A stretch of 64,000 bases of DNA from Clostridiaceae bacterium (GTDB lineage: Bacteria; Bacillota; Clostridia; Lachnospirales; Lachnospiraceae): NCBI GenBank assembly GCA_910575585.1, contig CAJTGF010000012.1, positions 1-64,000 of the forward strand, read 5' to 3'. The translations under genes and the position numbers were made by a program. Shown piece by piece: positions 45,163 to 53,451 of the stretch. The notes below the pieces were generated by a model, which had not been told where the DNA came from, searched no databases, and saw only the letters and a list, made by a program, of their open reading frames with translations. The stretch's first letter is position 1. Each line of letters opens with the position of its first letter.

Positions 45163-45846
45163 TTACCTGGCAGGCATGGAAAAGCCTTCAAGGGCCCGGT
45201 TGAGATAATCATTAAAGGGCTTCATGATCTGAAAGATCTTTACCGCCTGTCTCACAAACGCCTCCCCATCCCGGATATCTTCGTCACAGACGGGATATTC
45301 CAGATACCAGCTTTTAAATTTCAAATATTGGGCCTGGGGGTGTTCCTTGTCAAATCCGGCGGGAACATTTTTCAGCGCCGTCCCCTGCACGGTAAACATT
45401 TTCTGAAAATCAGGAGTCTGCAAGATGTCCTCCCACTCCCTTCCGTGTTCTGCAATGTACGTTCTTATCATGGCCGTAGCGTCTTTAAACATGTCCGCAA
45501 ACAAACCGCCTCCCAGAAACGATCCGCTGCCCGGCTTGATCATCACGTAATACCCCACTGGCACAGGCAGTTTTCCCTTGGAGGAAATATGGGCCCGAAA
45601 TGCCGGGTTGTAGGGGGATTTGTCATGGCCAAACCTGGTATCCCGCACCAGCTTAAAGGTCAGATCCCCCGGCTCGTTGTGGAGCACGCTCTGGTCAAAT
45701 GTCCCGATCCCTGCGATCAATTCCCGTATCAGGTCCTCAAACTCCTTATTGGCTTCCTTGTATTCCTGCTTGTGGGCGTGATACCACTCCCGGTCATTAT
45801 TCTCCCTTAAATTTTCCAGATAACCTAACATCTTTCCTGTGTCCAT
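45163..45846 (-). CDS. DUF2461 family protein
   Basis: A 227-residue protein of the DUF2461/TIGR02453 family. Conserved segments: YLENLRENNDREWYHAHKQEY (about 8-28), FKLVRDTRFGHDKSPYNPAFR (about 62-82) and MIKPGSGSFLGGGLF (about 101-115). The basic and aromatic residues suggest a nucleic-acid or nucleotide role, but none is proven. ATG at 45846 follows GGAGGGAAAA; the frame extends upstream into the sigma factor gene but without support. It follows the sigma gene by 13 bases and is probably in the same transcript. Confidence 0.86.
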   Translation of the reverse strand: MDTGKMLGYLENLRENNDREWYHAHKQEYKEANKEFEDLIRELIAGIGTFDQSVLHNEPGDLTFKLVRDTRFGHDKSPYNPAFRAHISSKGKLPVPVGYYVMIKPGSGSFLGGGLFADMFKDATAMIRTYIAEHGREWEDILQTPDFQKMFTVQGTALKNVPAGFDKEHPQAQYLKFKSWYLEYPVCDEDIRDGEAFVRQAVKIFQIMKPFNDYLNRALEGFSMPAR

Positions 45847-45859
45847 AGTCTTTTCCCTC

Positions 45860-46705
45860 CTATCCGTTTTCCACAACCGAAAACGTGGCCTCATTTAAAA
45901 AATCCACAAGAAACTGTTTCAGCCTCTCCGGAGACTCATAGGTGCGGCAGAACGAAAACTCCTGGGAGATATCATCGATCTCTTCCATGGCCGCTGTCAC
46001 GTCAAGCATGACCTGCTTTGGCACGGCATTGTGAAAATCCAGCCTGGAGGGATGGATCCGGTGGTTTTTAATGGCGTAGTTGACCCTTTCCTCACAATGG
46101 CAGGCCCCCTTTCCGAACTCACCGCAGTATTCCCTTAAGAACTCTGCCATCTTCTTCCTCACTCTGGACAGCCGCTGCCGGTAGGCTTCCGGTGTGATCC
46201 CCAAAATATCCCCGGCCATCCGGCTGTCCACGCGAAACATGGTTCCCAGAATAAAGATGCACCGGCTCTCGCTGTCTAAACACTGCAGCATAACATTGGT
46301 GCAGGACAGTTTCAGTTCCTGCGCCAGGATGGCCTTCTCCACGTTCTGGGTCAGATCCGGCACTTCCTGGATCTTCGCGTGGAGGATATCGTCCCCGTAG
46401 TACTCAAAGCTTAAGGGATACTTGGCAAACATGTGCTTCTTGTAGTTTTTCAGATGGTTCACCGCAATGGCAAATACCCAGGTGGAAAACGAGCTGTCCC
46501 CCTTAAAGGATGAAAGATGGGTCATGACCTTCAGCAAAATATCCTGGGAAGCGTCCTCCGCGTCCGGAAAGGTCCCAAGCATCCTAAGGGAAAGGTTAAA
46601 CACCAGATCCTGTATGCCTGCAAGCAGCGTTTCCAATGACTGCTTGTCCCCAGCCGTTGCCTGGTCGATCAATACCTGCAATCCGTTGTCTGTTGATTGG
46701 TTCAT
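45860..46705 (-). CDS. Sigma-70 family RNA polymerase factor with C-terminal extension
   Basis: A 281-residue sigma factor: region 2 (DLVFNLSLRMLGTFPDAEDA and DILLKVMTHLSSFKGDSSFSTWVF) and region 4 (MAGDILGITPEAYRQRLSRVRKKMAEFL). Beyond residue 195 it has an unusual extension with CGEFGKGACHCEERVNYAI, a possible metal-binding cysteine/histidine cluster, and an acidic tail. The class is seen in Clostridia beside DUF2461, but the regulon is unknown. No anti-sigma gene is adjacent. It marks the left edge of the AT-rich island. Confidence 0.87.
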   Translation of the reverse strand: MNQSTDNGLQVLIDQATAGDKQSLETLLAGIQDLVFNLSLRMLGTFPDAEDASQDILLKVMTHLSSFKGDSSFSTWVFAIAVNHLKNYKKHMFAKYPLSFEYYGDDILHAKIQEVPDLTQNVEKAILAQELKLSCTNVMLQCLDSESRCIFILGTMFRVDSRMAGDILGITPEAYRQRLSRVRKKMAEFLREYCGEFGKGACHCEERVNYAIKNHRIHPSRLDFHNAVPKQVMLDVTAAMEEIDDISQEFSFCRTYESPERLKQFLVDFLNEATFSVVENG

Positions 46706-46962
46706 TTTGTCCTCTTATCCTCTCTTTCTGCTGTCTTTTGGGGTTCATCCATTAGACAGCTGTTATCAGGAATGATATCCTGTATTTTATTAGACAATCG
46801 AAGATCTGGTGTGTGACATGGTTTTTAGAAATTTTTTTTTAAAATTGGGCGTCTATTTTTTAGTTTTTGCTGATCTTTTGGGGAAATCTTTGTTTCCCTA
46901 TTTTATCATATCTTTTTGTGGTTTTCTATGGTTTACGGGGGAATATTTTAACCTGTAAATTG

Positions 46963-47346
46963 CTATTCACTCGTTGGTGCTGTATAATTGCTTTGCACAG
47001 TGGCAGGAAGTTCATCATATTGCACCTCTTTCCATTCAAGAACACCTCGGATCGGCATTACCGTTAAACGGATAAAAGCTCCCTCTTTCAATTCCTTTGA
47101 TGTTCCGAATGTAATGTCTTTTCCTTTTCCATTCTCATCGTAAGAAAATAAAGTGTATGAGTAATCCATACTTCCACTAAAGTTAATTACACCGCCTTTT
47201 GATTCGGTCTGTTCTATTTTACTGTTATCAATCTGTGAATAGTAGTATGTGCTGCCACTTCCCGAAAGAAACCACATACAAAAACCAATAAAACCTACAA
47301 CAATTATTACAACTACCGCAATCCCGATAGATAATTTTTTCTTCAT
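46963..47346 (-). CDS. YxeA family (DUF1093) secreted or anchored protein
   Basis: A 127-residue protein with an N-terminal membrane helix (about 6-29) and an extracytoplasmic OB-like domain with YYYSQIDNS and SYTLFSYDENGKGKDITFGT, features of YxeA proteins. These small proteins are often encoded with immunity-type ABC transporters in Firmicutes, as here, where it follows the second permease by 15 bases. Precise role unknown. Confidence 0.78.
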   Translation of the reverse strand: MKKKLSIGIAVVVIIVVGFIGFCMWFLSGSGSTYYYSQIDNSKIEQTESKGGVINFSGSMDYSYTLFSYDENGKGKDITFGTSKELKEGAFIRLTVMPIRGVLEWKEVQYDELPATVQSNYTAPTSE

Positions 47347-47361
47347 TCCTATATCCTCCGC

Positions 47362-48141
47362 TTACCAACCTTTTTTTGTTATTGTTTTTTTGTGCTTTTT
47401 TGTTGTCTTGACCGGCACGTTTCCTTTTGCCGTGAATACGAAAACAGCAGTAATCATCAATACGGCAATCATGCTAAACAGACAGATTAACACATTCCAA
47501 TGTACAGCCGGATCGTAGCTTCTGTAACTGATTAAGCCTAAACTTGCAGTAACAGGATAAACATTGGCTAATGTAGCATTTCCAGAGGCAAACATACCGC
47601 CATAGCCATAAACAAAAGCAATAATTGTCCCAAGCATATGTCCGTTTGGTATACGGGCAGCGAATGCAATTACAGGCATGACTGCAATATACAAAAACAG
47701 ACAGTTGAGAATAATCTGGATAAATGTCTGTAATACTGATGTTACAGACATTCCCGAAAATCCCATCATCAAATTGGCAATTACCGTGAATGTCGCACTT
47801 ACCATCCCCAAAAATAAAGAAAGCAGCGCACATACAAGCAGTTTCCCCCACAACAGGCTGCTATAAGGAACAGGAATAGTCATAATACTTTTCAGCGTAT
47901 CGTCTTTTCCTTCCCTTGCTATGATATATCCGGCAATGAGGGCAATGCACATGGGGAAAATCGTTGTGACATTATTTTTGATTACCTGCTCTGTAAAAAA
48001 GGAAAATGTCCAAACCGTTCCGTCCAATGCAGTTGTGGAAAAAAGCGTTAATACGACAGAAAGCAGCATTAGAAAAACACCTGCCCATATCATATGATAC
48101 CGCTTTAATTTCCATATTTCGGTCTTAACCATGCGAAACAT
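47362..48141 (-). CDS. Lantibiotic-immunity-type ABC transporter permease (MutG/EpiG-like)
   Basis: A 259-residue permease with six hydrophobic segments, opening MFRMVKTEIWKLKRYHM. It resembles the second permease of SpaFEG/MutFEG/NisFEG immunity transporters. ATG at 48141 follows GAGAGGGG; the longer frame from 48177 overlaps the previous gene more and is unlikely. Together with the next two genes it makes a two-permease, one-ATPase exporter that would remove a cationic peptide antibiotic from the membrane. Confidence 0.82.
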   Translation of the reverse strand: MFRMVKTEIWKLKRYHMIWAGVFLMLLSVVLTLFSTTALDGTVWTFSFFTEQVIKNNVTTIFPMCIALIAGYIIAREGKDDTLKSIMTIPVPYSSLLWGKLLVCALLSLFLGMVSATFTVIANLMMGFSGMSVTSVLQTFIQIILNCLFLYIAVMPVIAFAARIPNGHMLGTIIAFVYGYGGMFASGNATLANVYPVTASLGLISYRSYDPAVHWNVLICLFSMIAVLMITAVFVFTAKGNVPVKTTKKHKKTITKKGW

Positions 48142-48142
48142 A

Positions 48143-48940
48143 TCATTCATCCCCTCTCTTTTTATACATATAATCAATCACTATAACGGAAAGCAAAGCG
48201 ATAACGGCTAAAATACTGATTGTCTGAAATGTAGTCGGAATTAAATTTTCCAACATCCCCACACCGTCCATAGTGCCATGCGCGGTTAAATTTCCTGCGC
48301 TCCACAGGGTTGTAAGCGGAATTGGCATTAGCCAGCACATCATTTTAGGAAGTGCGCCAAAAGATGATTCGGCTGTCATACTTAAAACACTGTAAAAAAC
48401 GCACAATAAAACAGAAAATATATAATTTTTGCTAAAGAAAACAACAAGAACTATTAACGGCAACGTCCCGGCTGTAATAAAAATCCCCATTTCCAGAGCA
48501 AAAAATAATCTGTAAGCAATATTGTTTACTTCTGCAATCAGCCCGCCGCAAAGGATTGTTATAAGAGCCGATGTCAGACTGAAAATAATTCCAAAAAAGA
48601 ACAGGACAATAATCTTTGCCAAAATCATCTGTGTGCTTGTTATGGGAATTGTACGCAGATTTTTAAATGTATCATTATCCCGTTCCATAAAAAAGAGCAT
48701 GGCTGCAATTACCCCGATCATGCATGGTAAAAGCAATTCTACTCCATATCCCATAACCGACTGAAAATAATCATTAAAAATCGCTATTTTGCTGTCGTAT
48801 CGTTCTGCTGTCTGCGGCATTGTCATCAATACTGTCAGCGGCACGGGAAATAAAAATGCCGAAAGAACAACCAGCCATATAAATTTTTTCCGCTTTAATT
48901 TTGCAAATTCGCACATAACCAGTTTAAGCAATCCCTTCAC
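48143..48940 (-). CDS. Lantibiotic-immunity-type ABC transporter permease (MutE/EpiE-like)
   Basis: A 265-residue permease with about six membrane segments, starting at a GTG (reading KGLLKLVMCEFAKLKRKKFI), overlapping the ATPase gene end by 17 bases. The segment ERDNDTFKNLRTIPITSTQMI (about 91-111), shared in form with the next permease (GKDDTLKSIMTIPVPYSSLL), is typical of these paired subunits, which arose by duplication. Function inferred from the operon. Confidence 0.82.
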   Translation of the reverse strand: MKGLLKLVMCEFAKLKRKKFIWLVVLSAFLFPVPLTVLMTMPQTAERYDSKIAIFNDYFQSVMGYGVELLLPCMIGVIAAMLFFMERDNDTFKNLRTIPITSTQMILAKIIVLFFFGIIFSLTSALITILCGGLIAEVNNIAYRLFFALEMGIFITAGTLPLIVLVVFFSKNYIFSVLLCVFYSVLSMTAESSFGALPKMMCWLMPIPLTTLWSAGNLTAHGTMDGVGMLENLIPTTFQTISILAVIALLSVIVIDYMYKKRGDE

Positions 48941-49847
48941 CCCCTGTTACACGTTTGAAATAATCTTCAAGGCTTTCTTCACAAGTATGGGCTTCCGATA
49001 CTTCTAAGCCAATTTCCACAAAGGCGGTAACAATTTTTCCTATTGGTAAATCAAGATTATGCACCTGTATATTGTGGTCGTCCTGTATGGTAAACCGGTT
49101 CTCATGGAATATACGCTCTAAAATTCTTGCCGCCTGTGCCGTATCAGAAACAATAAACCGGATATGCTTGCTGCTCTTTGCTTCCAGTTCTGCAAGACCT
49201 TCTTCTTCCAGCAATGTACCGTGGTCGATAATGCCTATATCGTCTGCCAAAAGTGCAATTTCGGAAAGGATATGGCTGGAAATCAATATTGTTTTTCCAC
49301 GCTCATTGCAGAGATCACGGATAAAGGAACGGACTTCTGCAATTCCGATCGGGTCAAGACCGTTGATCGGTTCATCCAAAATCAAAAGCTCCGGGTCGTG
49401 CATAATGGCAAGTGCAATCGCCAGCCGCTGCTTCATACCAAGTGAATATTGGGAAAACAGCTTTTTATCTTTGTAAGGCAGACCAACTAAATCAAGTGCA
49501 TTTTTAATTGCGTTGCGGTTCGGCACTCCCCGCAGGGTAGCAAAAATGCGCAGATTTTCGGTAGCTGTGAGATTAGGATAGAAGCCGGGGGATTCAATCA
49601 GACTGCCAATACGGGGCAACAGCTTTTTTTCATTTGCCTGTAAGGGCTTCCCCCAAATCGTCACTTCCCCGGAAGTTGGCTGTGTAAGTCCAAGCAGCAT
49701 CTTCATGGTTGTTGTCTTTCCGGCTCCATTTCTGCCAAGCAGACCATAGATACGCCCTTTTTGAACATGAATGTTCAGATTGGCAACACTTTTTTGTGTT
49801 CCGTATTGCTTTGTAAGATTTTTCGTTTCAATTACATATTTGCTCAT
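48924..49847 (-). CDS. Lantibiotic-immunity-type ABC transporter ATPase (MutF/SpaF-like)
   Basis: A 307-residue ABC ATPase. Walker A GRNGAGKTT (about 38-46), signature FSQYSLGMKQRLAIALAIMH (about 128-147), Walker B LLILDEPINGLDP (about 151-163) and the switch histidine in ILISSHILSEIA. The C-terminal 90 residues form the regulatory extension of the BcrA/SpaF group. First gene of the operon with MutE-, MutG- and YxeA-like genes. Upstream 11-base repeats suggest control by the response regulator encoded next door. Confidence 0.9.
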   Translation of the reverse strand: MSKYVIETKNLTKQYGTQKSVANLNIHVQKGRIYGLLGRNGAGKTTTMKMLLGLTQPTSGEVTIWGKPLQANEKKLLPRIGSLIESPGFYPNLTATENLRIFATLRGVPNRNAIKNALDLVGLPYKDKKLFSQYSLGMKQRLAIALAIMHDPELLILDEPINGLDPIGIAEVRSFIRDLCNERGKTILISSHILSEIALLADDIGIIDHGTLLEEEGLAELEAKSSKHIRFIVSDTAQAARILERIFHENRFTIQDDHNIQVHNLDLPIGKIVTAFVEIGLEVSEAHTCEESLEDYFKRVTGGEGIA

Positions 49848-49888
49848 TGCGAAACCTCCTTTTCATATCTGCCATTCTATCACACCAA

Positions 49889-49930
49889 CCTTGCATTAAC
49901 CTTGCACTAATCTTGCATTAACCTTGTAAT
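49889..49930 (-). promoter_or_regulatory. Direct repeats, likely response-regulator operator
   Basis: CCTTGCATTAA, CCTTGCACTAA, TCTTGCATTAA and a decayed fourth unit CCTTGTAAT follow each other with an exact 11-base period (49889-49930). An 11-base, one-turn direct-repeat array is the classic site for OmpR/PhoB-type regulators. It lies about 42-83 bases before the ATPase start codon. Confidence 0.7.
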
Positions 49931-49960
49931 TTGGAGAAGGAAGATTTTTACAAATAATTA

Positions 49961-49983
49961 CTCCCGCCGTAAGGGGGCGGGAG
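49961..49983 (-). terminator. Terminator after the histidine kinase gene
   Basis: CTCCCGCC (49961-49968) pairs with GGCGGGAG (49976-49983), followed on the minus strand by TAATTATTTG. It separates the two-component operon from the transporter operon. Confidence 0.82.
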
Positions 49984-49987
49984 CTGA

Positions 49988-50911
49988 TTAGTCTATCAAA
50001 GGAAAAAACAAGGTAAAAATTGTTCCTTTCCCCGGTGTGCTGTCTGCCGTTATTGTTCCGTTTAATTTTTCAACAAGCTCATGTACGATAGACAGACCAA
50101 GACCGCTGCCTTTTTCAGACCGCCCCTTATCGCATTTATACAGCCGATCAAAAATATGCTTTAAATCCTCCTTATCAATCCCTATTCCATTATCAGACAG
50201 GAGAATTTTTATATTCCTGTTCTGTTCCGATAAAACTATTTCAATTTTATCTGCATGGCTATGGGAGATTACATTTTGTATAAGGTTGTTTAATATCCGC
50301 ATATATCCGTCCGGGTCAATCTGCACCCGGAAAGGCTGTTCTGGAATGTCAATCGTGAATTCTACTTGTGTATCTTCAAATATCGGTATCCAGTCAATTA
50401 GTATATTGCGTGTCAGCTCTGTTAAATCAATCTCCGCTATGTTCATGGAAAATTCATTAGAACCTAACTTAAACCAATCAAAAAGCACGTCTATATATTC
50501 TTTCAAGTCATGCGCTTTCCGGCGGGCAGTTTCTATATAGTCGTCACGTTCTTTTCCGTCTACAATCCCTTTGTGTGCAGCGTCCAAATACCCAATCAGT
50601 GTGGTAAGCGGTGTCCTTACATCATGGGAAAGGCTCGTCATAAGCTGCCTGTTTGTTTCGTCCGTCTGGTGATAGGCAGAAAGCCTTTTTTCATAAGACA
50701 GGATAATATCATTGATTGCATAAGCAAGTGGGGCAATAAGCTCATGTGTTTCTGCTAAAATACGCCTGTTTCCATTCCCATTTTTTATATCTTCTAAAGC
50801 GTCAGATATTTCCGAAATCTGCTTTTTTACACGCCGGACGGTCAGCGCAGAACTGCAAACAGAAAAAAGGACAATCACTATTCCAATCACAATGATAGCT
50901 TCTGTAAACAA
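49988..50911 (-). CDS. Sensor histidine kinase (SpaK/bacitracin-type family)
   Basis: A 307-residue kinase: one N-terminal membrane helix (about 4-23), a short HAMP-like linker (DALEDIKNGNGNRRILAETHE), the phospho-acceptor H-box SLSHDVRTPLTTLIGYL (about 95-111), N-box NLIQNVISHSHA (about 213-224), and G-boxes LLSDNGIGIDKEDLKHIF and GSGLGLSIVHELV. The minimal extracellular part suggests intramembrane sensing of the antibiotic or of the transporter's activity. Cotranscribed with the response regulator, 3 bases apart. Confidence 0.92.
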   Translation of the reverse strand: MFTEAIIVIGIVIVLFSVCSSALTVRRVKKQISEISDALEDIKNGNGNRRILAETHELIAPLAYAINDIILSYEKRLSAYHQTDETNRQLMTSLSHDVRTPLTTLIGYLDAAHKGIVDGKERDDYIETARRKAHDLKEYIDVLFDWFKLGSNEFSMNIAEIDLTELTRNILIDWIPIFEDTQVEFTIDIPEQPFRVQIDPDGYMRILNNLIQNVISHSHADKIEIVLSEQNRNIKILLSDNGIGIDKEDLKHIFDRLYKCDKGRSEKGSGLGLSIVHELVEKLNGTITADSTPGKGTIFTLFFPLID

Positions 50912-50914
50912 CGG

Positions 50915-51607
50915 TCATACCTCCTTACTGAAACGATAGCCAATCCCTTTTACCGTCTGTATATATTTAGGGCTGCCGGGATTTTCTTCTATTTTTTTCC
51001 GCAAACGGCTAATGATTGCCATAATATTACTATCATCATACACATATTCTTCGCCCCATACTTTTTCATATATTTGCTGTTTTGTCAGTATTTTTCCTTG
51101 ATTTTTAGCAAGGAACAGAAGAAGATCAAATTCTTTCGGGGGAAGTTCATATTCTCCATTTATTGTGACAATGGAACGGCTATTAAAATCAATCGTCAAC
51201 CCGTCAAACTCAAATCTCTGTGTCTGTCCGTCTTTTTGGTTGAAACGGGTATAGCGTCTAATCAATGAAACAATACGGGCAACCAGCTCGTCCATATCAA
51301 AAGGTTTTGTTAAATAATCATCGGCTCCTGTCCGCAAACCACGCACTTTTGAAGCACTGTCATTTTTTGATGTGAACATTAAAATAGGCAGACTGCTTTC
51401 CTGTCTAATCTGTTCTAATGTTTCAAAGCCATCGAAACCGGGCATCATTACGTCCAGTATAACAAGCTGGTATTCCTTTTCTTTTAGTTGCAGCAAGCCG
51501 GATTTCCCGGAATAGCAGCAGTCAGCTTCTATACTCTCTTGTAAAATACTTTGTTTAATCAATGCGCAAAGCTCTTTATCATCATCAATAATTAAAACTT
51601 TATTCAT
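50915..51607 (-). CDS. OmpR-family response regulator
   Basis: A 230-residue regulator: a receiver domain with the phospho-aspartate in QLVILDVMMPGFDGFE (about 48-63) and switch residues KPFDMDEL, and a winged-helix DNA-binding domain (NSRSIVTINGEYELPPKEFD, ILTKQQIYEKVWGEEYVYDD, RLRKKIEENPGSPKYIQTVK). Expected to bind the 11-base repeats upstream of the transporter ATPase gene. Start overlaps the end of the small HTH gene by 8 bases. Confidence 0.93.
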   Translation of the reverse strand: MNKVLIIDDDKELCALIKQSILQESIEADCCYSGKSGLLQLKEKEYQLVILDVMMPGFDGFETLEQIRQESSLPILMFTSKNDSASKVRGLRTGADDYLTKPFDMDELVARIVSLIRRYTRFNQKDGQTQRFEFDGLTIDFNSRSIVTINGEYELPPKEFDLLLFLAKNQGKILTKQQIYEKVWGEEYVYDDSNIMAIISRLRKKIEENPGSPKYIQTVKGIGYRFSKEV

Positions 51608-51791
51608 GTTTTTTCTTCCTTTCTGCTTTCAAGCGGGCATCTGTTGGTTTTTCAGCGTTCTTTGGTATCAACCACAAGCGGCTGAATTTTGCCACACCCG
51701 GTATGCGGTTTTCCTCACATAACTTTTGCACCCGTCTTTCTGAAATGCCCCATTTTTTCGCCGCTTCCGGGGCAGAAATAAACTCTAACAT
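51600..51791 (-). CDS. Small excisionase-like helix-turn-helix protein
   Basis: A 63-residue MerR/excisionase-type protein (ISAPEAAKKWGISERRVQKL, then RIPGVAKFSRLWLIPKNAEK). Such small HTH-17 proteins are carried by clostridial conjugative and mobilisable elements, often directly before two-component genes, as here (8-base overlap). It may be a recombination directionality factor or a local regulator; no integrase gene is adjacent. Confidence 0.82.
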   Translation of the reverse strand: MLEFISAPEAAKKWGISERRVQKLCEENRIPGVAKFSRLWLIPKNAEKPTDARLKAERKKKHE

Positions 51792-51929
51792 TTTCGGTTT
51801 CCCTCGCTTTCCTAAGTTCTATTGCTATAATTATATACGGTCAGCCGAATAAATTCAAGAAATTAAATAATACTTGGCATTTTAATCGTCTTGTACGGTG
51901 TTGTAGGTAGTGAGAGAACTATCACGAGG

Positions 51930-51986
51930 GTTTGGGATATTTCCCAACAAGCAAATCTGTCCGGCAAGCCGCATACGGGCAGATTT
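51930..51986. other. Two adjacent stem-loops in the gene-free mobile-element remnant
   Basis: GTTTGGGA-TAT-TTCCCAAC (51930-51948) and AAATCTGTCC...GGGCAGATTT (51953-51986, nine of ten pairs). They could be transcription attenuators or nick-region hairpins of a transfer origin. Between 51792 and 53028 no complete gene is present; the features found are these stem-loops, the iteron-like array, a protein fragment and another inverted repeat. Confidence 0.5.
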
Positions 51987-52048
51987 ACGGAAAAGGGTTC
52001 TCTTTTTCTATGCTTGCTCCGATTATCAAGAATTATTGACAATCGTAG

Positions 52049-52447
52049 TTATCATGACTTTTTTATTATCACGACTTTTGATGATAAAGCTGATAAACTC
52101 AGAGGATTTCTTTAAAAAAGTCGGGATAATATTTTGCAATAGCCGCCAACTTGGATTTTTTTAAAGCGACAATATTTCTTCAAAAGTCGGGATAACTTTT
52201 TTTAATGATTATATAAAAAACGCAATTTTACTTGAAAATGGGTTCTTTCCTTTTACATTCCTTAATAAATCAAGCATTTTGAGTGATTTATAAAAAAGAT
52301 TATCCCGACTTTTTGCCACTATTGTACCGTTTGAAAAAATCAGAATTTAGCAAAAAGTATTCCATATTATCACGACCTTTTTTCAAAGAAACAGCGTAAA
52401 TACAACATTCTTGATAAGAAGTCATGATACCAAAAAAGTCGGGATAA
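52049..52447. repeat. Iteron-like array, eight 14-base repeats in both orientations
   Basis: The unit is TTATC[AC][CT]GACTTTT or its complement. Forward copies start at 52049, 52066, 52300 and 52367; inverted copies at 52116, 52182, 52417 (weaker) and 52434. Spacing is irregular. The array is inside an AT-rich stretch, as at plasmid origins with initiator-binding iterons. No initiator gene is nearby, so this may be the relic of a replicon. Confidence 0.65.
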
Positions 52448-52650
52448 CTCCGAAACTTATTCTTCTTTGAAAACGTAATTTACGGCGGATTTTCATTACC
52501 CGAAACAACAGCCCTACTCGCATGGAAAAGCATTTTCCGTTTAGAGCAGTAAAAATTCCCCTTGTGTTGACAGAACTGTTGTGCCGGGGATTTCCCGATA
52601 AAGGGCTTTTACTCCCTGTGCATAACAACCGTAACTTTGCTATTATCAGA

Positions 52651-52761
52651 TTATCGGCGCAGGGTAAGCGTTCTCAGTAATTCGGATTGCTGTTCTCTTG
52701 GGGTAAACAGTTCCGGGCATGGAGCCGACAATCGCGTCCAGTCTGTAAATGCTAAACCTTA
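52651..52761 (-). pseudogene. C-terminal fragment of an unrecognised protein
   Basis: Between an in-frame TAA and a TAA at 52651 the minus strand reads GLAFTDWTRLSAPCPELFTP, then REQQSELLRTLTLRRI. The composition looks protein-like, with no start codon. I take it as the end of a gene lost from the element, and cannot name the family. Confidence 0.3.
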
Positions 52762-52958
52762 TACTCTGTTTGAGAATATCATTTTGATACTGATCTTTAG
52801 AATCTCTCTATAAATTTCCAATGTTTTTGTATGCCTGTTCCTTTCGTTTCCATTCCGGCGGCTGTATTGTTTTTCCGATATAGGGAGAGGGAAGGATAGA
52901 AAGGGAAAGGAATAGGTATTTTATAAATCAGTATTTATTTATATCTTTATTTAATTGC

Positions 52959-53003
52959 ATTGGATTTTCCGACGTCGGATTACCCGGTATCGGAAAATCC
53001 AAT
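52959..53003. repeat. Perfect 14-base inverted repeat
   Basis: ATTGGATTTTCCGA (52959-52972) and its exact complement (52990-53003) flank 17 bases that contain CCGACGTCGG-like and TATCGG repeats; further TATCGGG/TATCGGA units follow to 53024. Possible origin, recombination or regulatory site of the element remnant. Confidence 0.55.
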
Positions 53004-53028
53004 ATCGGGTTTCCTAATATCGGACGGT

Positions 53029-53166
53029 TCATGTTGTGTCTTGCTCGGAAAATCGCCATAGCTTCATTACCCATTTTGCTTTGTATTTGTTACGCAATAG
53101 AACGCCATTTGCCGGGTTAAGGTATAAATCCTTGCCCTCAATAAAAATGCGCCCGGAAAGCCGCAT
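53029..53166 (-). CDS. Small hypothetical protein of the mobile-element remnant
   Basis: A 45-residue frame (MRLSGRIFIEGKDLYLNPAN, then GVLLRNKYKAKWVMKLWRF) with an AGGAG about 17 bases upstream. The text is protein-like, lysine- and tryptophan-rich. It follows the 82-residue gene by 21 bases. No family recognised. Confidence 0.4.
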   Translation of the reverse strand: MRLSGRIFIEGKDLYLNPANGVLLRNKYKAKWVMKLWRFSEQDTT

Positions 53167-53187
53167 ATAACAAGGCTCTTGTTGCTC

Positions 53188-53436
53188 CTAATGCGTAACA
53201 TAAGGGTATAAAAAAGCAACGTTCCTGTTCTCCTTGTTTAGAGATAAAGAAACGCCGTGCCTTTGGAGTATTTCTTTATTCAGTTTTTCAATGCTGGGGG
53301 CTGGTGTTTGGGCTTGCAGGATTCCGGGCGGCATATCAAGGCTCTTTCCCTCAAAAGTAGTAAATTGGTAGTAAATTTCGCTTGAAATCCTGCGTGTATA
53401 CCCGTAAATCAAGGCTTTTTTGAAATAATCAACCAT
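53188..53436 (-). CDS. Small hypothetical protein, probable conjugative-element cargo or fragment
   Basis: An 82-residue frame starting MVDYFKKALIYGYTRRISSE and containing LDMPPGILQAQTPAPSIEKL. Weak ribosome-binding site. It begins 15 bases after the PIN-like gene on the same strand. Not recognised; the proline-rich middle suggests the edge of a domain, so it may be a truncated gene. Confidence 0.4.
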   Translation of the reverse strand: MVDYFKKALIYGYTRRISSEIYYQFTTFEGKSLDMPPGILQAQTPAPSIEKLNKEILQRHGVSLSLNKENRNVAFLYPYVTH

Positions 53437-53451
53437 TTTAACATACTACTT

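Noticed and set aside
51910-52164. 84-residue plus-strand frame in the AT-rich remnant
   Set aside because: It crosses the stem-loops and iteron-like repeats and has no protein-like composition.
52422-52628. 68-residue minus-strand frame next to the iteron-like array
   Set aside because: No ribosome-binding site, runs through an array repeat, and has no recognisable motif.
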